Assembly (NCBI RefSeq): GCF_034043675.1
Contig: NZ_JAXCLA010000005.1
Coordinates: forward strand, 248,001-312,000
DNA length: 64,000 nucleotides
Reading direction: 5' to 3'
From: KK5 sp034043675
GTDB taxonomy: Bacteria > Pseudomonadota > Gammaproteobacteria > Burkholderiales > Burkholderiaceae_C
Part shown: positions 59,825 through 64,000 of the stretch, in pieces
Numbering within the stretch: position 1 is the stretch's first letter
Layout: each line of letters opens with the position of its first letter
The notes under the pieces: generated by a model
Databases searched by the model: none
The model's input: only the letters and a program-made list of their open reading frames with translations
What the model was told of the DNA's origin: nothing
Made by a program: the position numbers and the translations under genes

Positions 59825-60964
59825 ATGAACCGCCCCACCAGCCCCTCAAGCAAGTACGGCGAAGGCTGGTTCTCCGCGATGGAGAACCTGCTGTTGCCCG
59901 TCTTCGCGCTCGGCGCCGCGCTGCTGCTGTTCGGCCTGTTCGTCTGGTTCGACGGCAAGGATCCGGTCGAGACCTGGGCGCTGCTGTTCCGCGGTGCCTT
60001 CGGCGATGCGTTCTCCTGGCAGAACAGCCTGCAGCGCGCCGCGCCGCTGATGCTCACGGCGCTGGCCGTGGCGCTGCCGGCCAGCGCCGGGTTGACCGTG
60101 ATCGGCGGCGAAGGCGCGCTGGTGCTCGGTGCGCTGGGCTGTGCGGCGCTGGCGCCGGCCGTGCCGGTCAACCTGTTCGGCATCGTGCTGATCCTGGCCG
60201 GTGGCGCAGTACTCGGTGGGCTGTGGGTGGCACTCGCCGCCTGGCTGCGTCAGTGGCGCGGGGTCAACGAGACGATCTCGAGCCTGCTGCTCAGCTACAT
60301 CGCGATCGCGGTGTTCAAGCATCTGGTCGAGGGCCCGCTGCGCGATCCCGCGAGCCTGAACAAGCCCTCGACGAAGCCGCTGGCGGACGGCCTGCTGATC
60401 GGGCCGATGGCAGAGAACTGGCTCGGCGACGTGCACTGGGGCCTGGCCATCGGCATCGCACTGTGCCTGGTCGCGGGCCTGTGGCTCAGCTTCAGCACCT
60501 CGGGCTTCGCGGTGCGCGTGGTCGGCGGCAATGTGCGTGCGGCGCGGCTCGTCGGCCTGCCGGCGGACCGGCTGATCCTCATCGCCTGCATGGCCGGCGG
60601 CGGCTGCGCGGGCCTGGCCGGCGCAATCGAGGTGGCGGCTGTGCATACCAGCGCCAATGCCTCGGTGATCGCCGGCTTCGGCTACACGGGCATCCTGGTC
60701 AGCTTCGTCGCGCGGCACAACCCCTGGGCGATCCCGCCGGTGGCCGTGCTGTTCGGCGGCTTCGCGGCGGCAGGCAGCCTGCTGCAGCGGCGCCTGGGCC
60801 TGCCGGACGCCTCGGTGCTGGTGCTGCAGGGCTTTGCCTTCGTGATGATCCTGGCCGCCGAGGCGCTGCGCGGGCGCATGTGGCAGTTGCTGCTGACGCT
60901 GCGGCCGCGGCCGCCGGAGACGCCGCCGGCGATCGGGTCGATCCCTTCCTCCACGCCAACCTGA
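59825..60964 (+). CDS. ABC transporter permease (first permease of second BMP system)
   Basis: A 379-residue membrane protein of the NupP/YufP class with about ten helices. The cytoplasmic coupling phrase is ALAVALPASAGLTVIGGEGALVLGA (about residues 76-100), the family Ile-Gly-Gly-Glu-Gly signature, and FAVRVVGGNVRAARLVGLP follows later. It has a Pro/Ser-rich C-terminal tail. ATG 59825 follows the binding protein by 7 bases. It is distinct in sequence from the permeases at 41-43 kb. Confidence 0.92.
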   Translation: MNRPTSPSSKYGEGWFSAMENLLLPVFALGAALLLFGLFVWFDGKDPVETWALLFRGAFGDAFSWQNSLQRAAPLMLTALAVALPASAGLTVIGGEGALVLGALGCAALAPAVPVNLFGIVLILAGGAVLGGLWVALAAWLRQWRGVNETISSLLLSYIAIAVFKHLVEGPLRDPASLNKPSTKPLADGLLIGPMAENWLGDVHWGLAIGIALCLVAGLWLSFSTSGFAVRVVGGNVRAARLVGLPADRLILIACMAGGGCAGLAGAIEVAAVHTSANASVIAGFGYTGILVSFVARHNPWAIPPVAVLFGGFAAAGSLLQRRLGLPDASVLVLQGFAFVMILAAEALRGRMWQLLLTLRPRPPETPPAIGSIPSSTPT

Positions 60965-60976
60965 AGGCCTGACCTC

Positions 60977-61897
60977 ATGGACGCTCACGCCTGGATGGAC
61001 CTTTCACTCGCCGTGGCCGGCGGCGCGATCCGCGTCGGCACGCCCTTCCTGTTCGTCTCGCTGGGCGAATGCCTGACCGAGAAGTCCGGCCGCATCAACC
61101 TGGGCCTGGAAGGGGTGCTGGTGTTCTCGGCGATGGCCGGTTTCGCCGGCGCCTACCTGACCGGCTCGCCCTGGCTGGGCGTGGCGCTGGCCGGTGCGAG
61201 CGGCGCGCTGCTTGCGCTGCTGCACGGCCTGCTGTGCTCGCTGCCGCGGGTGTCGGACATCGCCACCGGCATCGCGCTGATGCTGCTGGGGTCGGGTCTT
61301 GCCTTCTACCTCGGCAAGCCGCTGATCCAGCCGCAGGCGCCGCAGATCCCGTCGATCGCGCTGGGCGGCTGGAGCGGTGACCCGGCGGTGCAGAGCGCGC
61401 TGTCGATCAACGCGCTGTTCCCGCTGGGCGTGCTGCTGGCCGGCCTGATGGCCTGGGGATTCAAGAACACGCGCTGGGGCCTGGTGCTGCGCATGGCTGG
61501 TGATTCCAGCGACGCGGCGCGCGCCACCGGCTACTCGGTCAACGGCGTGCGCGTCGCGGCCACCACGGCCGGCGGCTTCATCGCGGGCCTGGGTGGCGCC
61601 TCGCTGTCGCTGTACTACCCGGGCAGCTGGAACGAGGGCCTGTCCAGCGGCCAGGGCCTGATCGCCGTGGCGCTGGTGATCTTCGCGCGCTGGAGCCCCT
61701 GGCGCTGCCTGGGCGCGGCGCTGCTGTTCGGCGGCGCGGGCGCGGTGGGGCCGGCGCTGCAGTCGGTCGGCGTCAGCGGCGGCTACTACCTGTTCAACGC
61801 GATGCCCTATGTGCTGACCTTGGTGATCCTAGTCGCCAGTTGCTCGCCGCAGCGCTCGCTGCGCGGCGCCCCGATGGAACTCAATGTGTCCCGATAA
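60977..61897 (+). CDS. ABC transporter permease (second permease of second BMP system)
   Basis: A 306-residue membrane protein of the NupQ/YufQ class. It opens AWMDLSLAVAGGAIRVGTPF and has Gly-Arg-Ile-Asn-Leu-Gly-Leu-Glu-Gly-Val-Leu, the family coupling phrase, then about nine helices and LRMAGDSSDAARATGYS. It follows the first permease at 12 bases. No ATP-binding gene accompanies the pair inside the window; one must come from downstream or be shared. Confidence 0.92.
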   Translation: MDAHAWMDLSLAVAGGAIRVGTPFLFVSLGECLTEKSGRINLGLEGVLVFSAMAGFAGAYLTGSPWLGVALAGASGALLALLHGLLCSLPRVSDIATGIALMLLGSGLAFYLGKPLIQPQAPQIPSIALGGWSGDPAVQSALSINALFPLGVLLAGLMAWGFKNTRWGLVLRMAGDSSDAARATGYSVNGVRVAATTAGGFIAGLGGASLSLYYPGSWNEGLSSGQGLIAVALVIFARWSPWRCLGAALLFGGAGAVGPALQSVGVSGGYYLFNAMPYVLTLVILVASCSPQRSLRGAPMELNVSR

Positions 61898-61910
61898 GGA
61901 GTGATGAGCG

Positions 61911-62606
61911 ATGCCCTTCGTCCAAGCCACCCTGCCCTACGCCTGGCCCTATGACGGTCAGCTCTCGGCCGGCAACACCGCGCTGATCCTGATCGACATG
62001 CAGATCGACTTCTGCGGGATCGGCGGCTACGTCGACAAGATGGGCTACGACCTGTCGTACACCCGCGCACCGATCGAGCCGCTGCAGCGCCTGCTGGCCG
62101 CCGCCCGCGCGGCCGGCCTGCACGTGATCCACACCCGCGAGGGCCACCGGCCGGACCTGTCCGACCTGCCGGCCAACAAGCGCTGGCGCTCGCGCCAGAT
62201 CGGCACCAACGGCGTGGGCATCGGCGACGAAGGCCCCTGCGGCCGCATCCTCGTGCGCGGCGAACCCGGCTGGGAGCTGATCCCCGAGCTGGCCCCGTTG
62301 CCCGGCGAGCCCGTCATCGACAAGCCCGGCAAGGGCAGCTTCTACGCCACCGACCTGGACCTGCTCCTGCGCACCCGCGGCGTACGCAACCTGATCCTCA
62401 CCGGCATCACGACCGACGTCTGCGTGCACACGACGATGCGCGACGCCAACGACCGCGGCTACGAGTGCGCGCTGGTCGAGGACTGCACCGGCGCCACCGA
62501 CCCGGGCAACCATGCCGCGGCGCTGAAGATGATCCAGATGCAGGGCGGCGTGTTCGGCGCCGTCGCATCCTCCGGCCCGCTGATCGCGGCGCTCCAATCC
62601 CTCTGA
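61911..62606 (+). CDS. Cysteine hydrolase, isochorismatase family
   Basis: A 231-residue hydrolase of the isochorismatase-like superfamily. The catalytic triad fits Asp29 (Leu-Ile-Asp-Met-Gln-Ile-Asp), Lys141 (Pro-Gly-Lys-Gly-Ser-Phe) and Cys171 (Thr-Asp-Val-Cys-Val-His). Relatives in this cut (ureidoacrylate amidohydrolase RutB, biuret hydrolase BiuH) split C-N bonds in small amides and ureides. Sitting in an import operon with a sigma-54-like promoter, it likely releases ammonia or urea-type nitrogen from the imported compound. The exact substrate is unknown; biuret or a ureide is my best guess. Confidence 0.9.
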   Translation: MPFVQATLPYAWPYDGQLSAGNTALILIDMQIDFCGIGGYVDKMGYDLSYTRAPIEPLQRLLAAARAAGLHVIHTREGHRPDLSDLPANKRWRSRQIGTNGVGIGDEGPCGRILVRGEPGWELIPELAPLPGEPVIDKPGKGSFYATDLDLLLRTRGVRNLILTGITTDVCVHTTMRDANDRGYECALVEDCTGATDPGNHAAALKMIQMQGGVFGAVASSGPLIAALQSL

Positions 62607-62620
62607 GGAGACCCGAGGCC

Positions 62621-63592
62621 ATGACACCGACCCGTCGCGATGTTCTCCTGGCCGGCGCCGCGCTGGCCGCCTCCGCCGCATCCAAGGTCCGCGCCGCCGA
62701 GGAGCCGATCAAGATCGGCTTCTGGCCCGTGGCCTCCGGCCTGCCGCTGTTCGTCGGCGTCGAGCGCGGCATCTTCAGGGAGGCCGGACTCAACGTCGAG
62801 GCCACCAAGTTCGCCAGCGCCCAGCAGGTGGCCGAGGCGATGACGGCCGGCCGCATCCAGGGCTCGGCCAACGGCACCGCGTCCGCCGCACTGGCGCTGG
62901 CCGAAATCGCGAGCCCCGGCCTCTTCAAGATCATCTGCGCCAACCCGAGCAACCACAAGCTGGTGCTGGACGAGTTCGTCGTCGGCAAGGACAGCCCGAT
63001 CAAGAAGATCGGCGAGCTGGCGGGCAAGACGGTCGGCAGCGGGCCCGGCATCCAGAACGTGACGCTCGCGAAGATCGTGCTGGAGAAGAACGGCGTGACG
63101 AACGCCAAGGTCATCGAGCTGCCGATCGGCCAGCATGTGGCTGCGCTCGCCGCCGGCCAGCTCGACGCCGTCTACACCCTGGAGCCCACCGGCACTGCTG
63201 GCCGTCTGAAGGGCCTGACCCGCGTGCTGGAGACAGGCGTGATCGCCAGCTACGCGCTGGGCCACCCGGACGCGCCATGGTTCGGCGGCTCGGCCAGCGT
63301 GACGACCGCGTTCATGAAGGAGAAGCCCGAGCAGATGAAGCGTTATGTGGCCGCCTACGCCAAGGCCGTCGACTGGGTGCGCAAGAACCCGGACGAGTCG
63401 CGCACGCACCTGGACGGTTTCACCGCCATCGACGAGGCGCTGGCCAAGGAGGTGCCGCTCTCGGGCTTCACGCTCTACAACGAGTTCACGGCCAGCGACA
63501 TCGACTACTTCCAGAAGTTCTTCGACGTGTTCGCGGAGCGCAAGATCTTCCCGCGCACGCTGGCCGTGAAGCCGCTGCTGTACACGGCATGA
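62621..63592 (+). CDS. ABC transporter substrate-binding protein (SsuA/NrtA/THI5-like)
   Basis: A 323-residue periplasmic binding protein. The N-terminus Thr-Pro-Thr-Arg-Arg-Asp-Val-Leu-Leu-Ala is a twin-arginine signal with cleavage near Val-Arg-Ala-Ala. The NMT1/SsuA-like fold shows IKIGFWPVASGLPLFVGVE and Gly-Ile-Phe-Arg-Glu-Ala-Gly-Leu-Asn-Val-Glu, then Gln-Gln-Val-Ala-Glu-Ala-Met. Relatives bind sulfonates, nitrate, thiamine precursors or riboflavin-like molecules. It follows the cysteine hydrolase by 14 bases and overlaps its permease by 4, so a second importer is in the same operon. Confidence 0.9.
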   Translation: MTPTRRDVLLAGAALAASAASKVRAAEEPIKIGFWPVASGLPLFVGVERGIFREAGLNVEATKFASAQQVAEAMTAGRIQGSANGTASAALALAEIASPGLFKIICANPSNHKLVLDEFVVGKDSPIKKIGELAGKTVGSGPGIQNVTLAKIVLEKNGVTNAKVIELPIGQHVAALAAGQLDAVYTLEPTGTAGRLKGLTRVLETGVIASYALGHPDAPWFGGSASVTTAFMKEKPEQMKRYVAAYAKAVDWVRKNPDESRTHLDGFTAIDEALAKEVPLSGFTLYNEFTASDIDYFQKFFDVFAERKIFPRTLAVKPLLYTA

Positions 63593-64000
63593 AGGCCATG
63601 GACGCACGGCGCTTCCTCCCCATCGTCGGCCCGCTGCTGCTGCTGGCCTTCTGGCAGCTCGCACTGTCCGCGCAATGGATCAAGCCGGTGCTGCTGCCGC
63701 CGCCGGGCGAGACGCTCGCCTTCATGTGGCAGGAGTTCGCCAGCGGCGCCATCCTGCCCGACCTGCAGGCCACCGTGATGCGCACGCTCAGCGCCTTCGC
63801 GATCGCCGTCGTCATCGGCGTGCCGCTGGGCGTGGCGCTCGGATCCAGCGAGGGGGCCTACCGCAGCGTCGAGTTCCTGGTGGACTTCTTCCGCTCGACG
63901 CCCAGCTCGGCGCTGATTCCGTTGTTCATGCTGATCTTCGGCATCACCGACATCAACAAGATCGCGATCTCCAGCTTCGGCGCGATGCTGATCGTGCTGT
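63589..64000 (+). CDS. ABC transporter permease (SsuC/TauC-like), cut by window end
   Basis: The first 137 codons of a membrane protein. The ATG overlaps the preceding stop (ATGA). The sequence opens MKAMDARRFLPIVG, then a membrane helix LLLLAFWQLALS, a periplasmic Lys-Pro-Val-Leu-Leu-Pro-Pro-Pro-Gly-Glu-Thr, and the binding-protein-dependent permease core starting near TVMRTLSAFAIAVVIGVPLG. This matches SsuC/TauC/NrtB permeases. The rest of the gene, and probably its ATPase, lie past position 64000. Confidence 0.9.
   Translation, partial: MKAMDARRFLPIVGPLLLLAFWQLALSAQWIKPVLLPPPGETLAFMWQEFASGAILPDLQATVMRTLSAFAIAVVIGVPLGVALGSSEGAYRSVEFLVDFFRSTPSSALIPLFMLIFGITDINKIAISSFGAMLIVL

Overview
The window is about 64 kb of GC-rich, gene-dense chromosome from a betaproteobacterium. 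The best guess is order Burkholderiales, in the Roseateles/Rubrivivax/Rhizobacter area. The guess rests on gene content and order (parE..parC, dapA-bamC-MBL hydrolase, coaBC-dut, class 2 pyrD), three PEP-CTERM surface proteins, and the codon bias; I could not run a phylogeny. I see no rRNA, tRNA, CRISPR array, insertion sequence or prophage. No gene-free stretch exceeds about 270 bases.

Layout. 1-8.8 kb: accessory and housekeeping mix (GNAT acetyltransferase, chemoreceptor, rpiA, a PEP-CTERM protein, aroG-type DAHP synthase, a TetR/SDR pair with matching operators, an SRPBCC/EamA pair divergent from a LysR gene). 8.9-12.4 kb: pyrD, a CYTH protein, an orphan TAXI binding protein and a second PEP-CTERM protein. 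12.5-18.1 kb: a minus-strand operon parE-GNAT-lytic transglycosylase-parC. 18.1-28.5 kb: a degenerate secreted amidohydrolase, an HDOD protein, a tightly overlapped MFS/42-aa membrane peptide/methyltransferase operon, dapA, bamC, an MBL hydrolase, a small lipoprotein, a RoxA-like hydroxylase and a SlyD-like isomerase. 28.5-34.5 kb: an HD-GYP response regulator with an MHYT hybrid kinase, then coaBC-dut. 34.7-38.0 kb: a large AT-richer lipoprotein of Ig-like and Asp-box repeats.

38.1-45.4 kb is a long minus-strand nucleoside uptake and salvage operon: BMP-type binding protein, ATPase, two permeases, cytidine deaminase, purine nucleoside phosphorylase, deoxyribose-phosphate aldolase and trmB. 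45.5-47.7 kb is feoAB behind a Fur-like box. 47.7-50.5 kb is a periplasmic sulfur-relay-like trio (two-domain rhodanese, SoxH-like metallohydrolase, fused SoxYZ-like carrier), followed by dps and a third PEP-CTERM protein. 52-58.5 kb is the least familiar part: a DUF1993 protein and a TPR/dioxygenase-like protein, divergent from a two-gene unit encoding an unrecognised 447-aa acidic protein and a 1049-aa protein with an internal eukaryotic-type protein kinase domain.

58.6-64 kb is a second BMP-type transporter operon without its own ATPase, continuing into a cysteine hydrolase and an SsuA/NrtA-like binding protein with its permease (cut by the window end). It is preceded by a sigma-54-like element overlapping a perfect 12-bp palindrome, which suggests nitrogen-compound scavenging.

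The strongest candidates for something undescribed are the kinase two-gene unit (53947-58461), the Ig/Asp-box lipoprotein, and the regulatory region and missing ATPase of the last operon.
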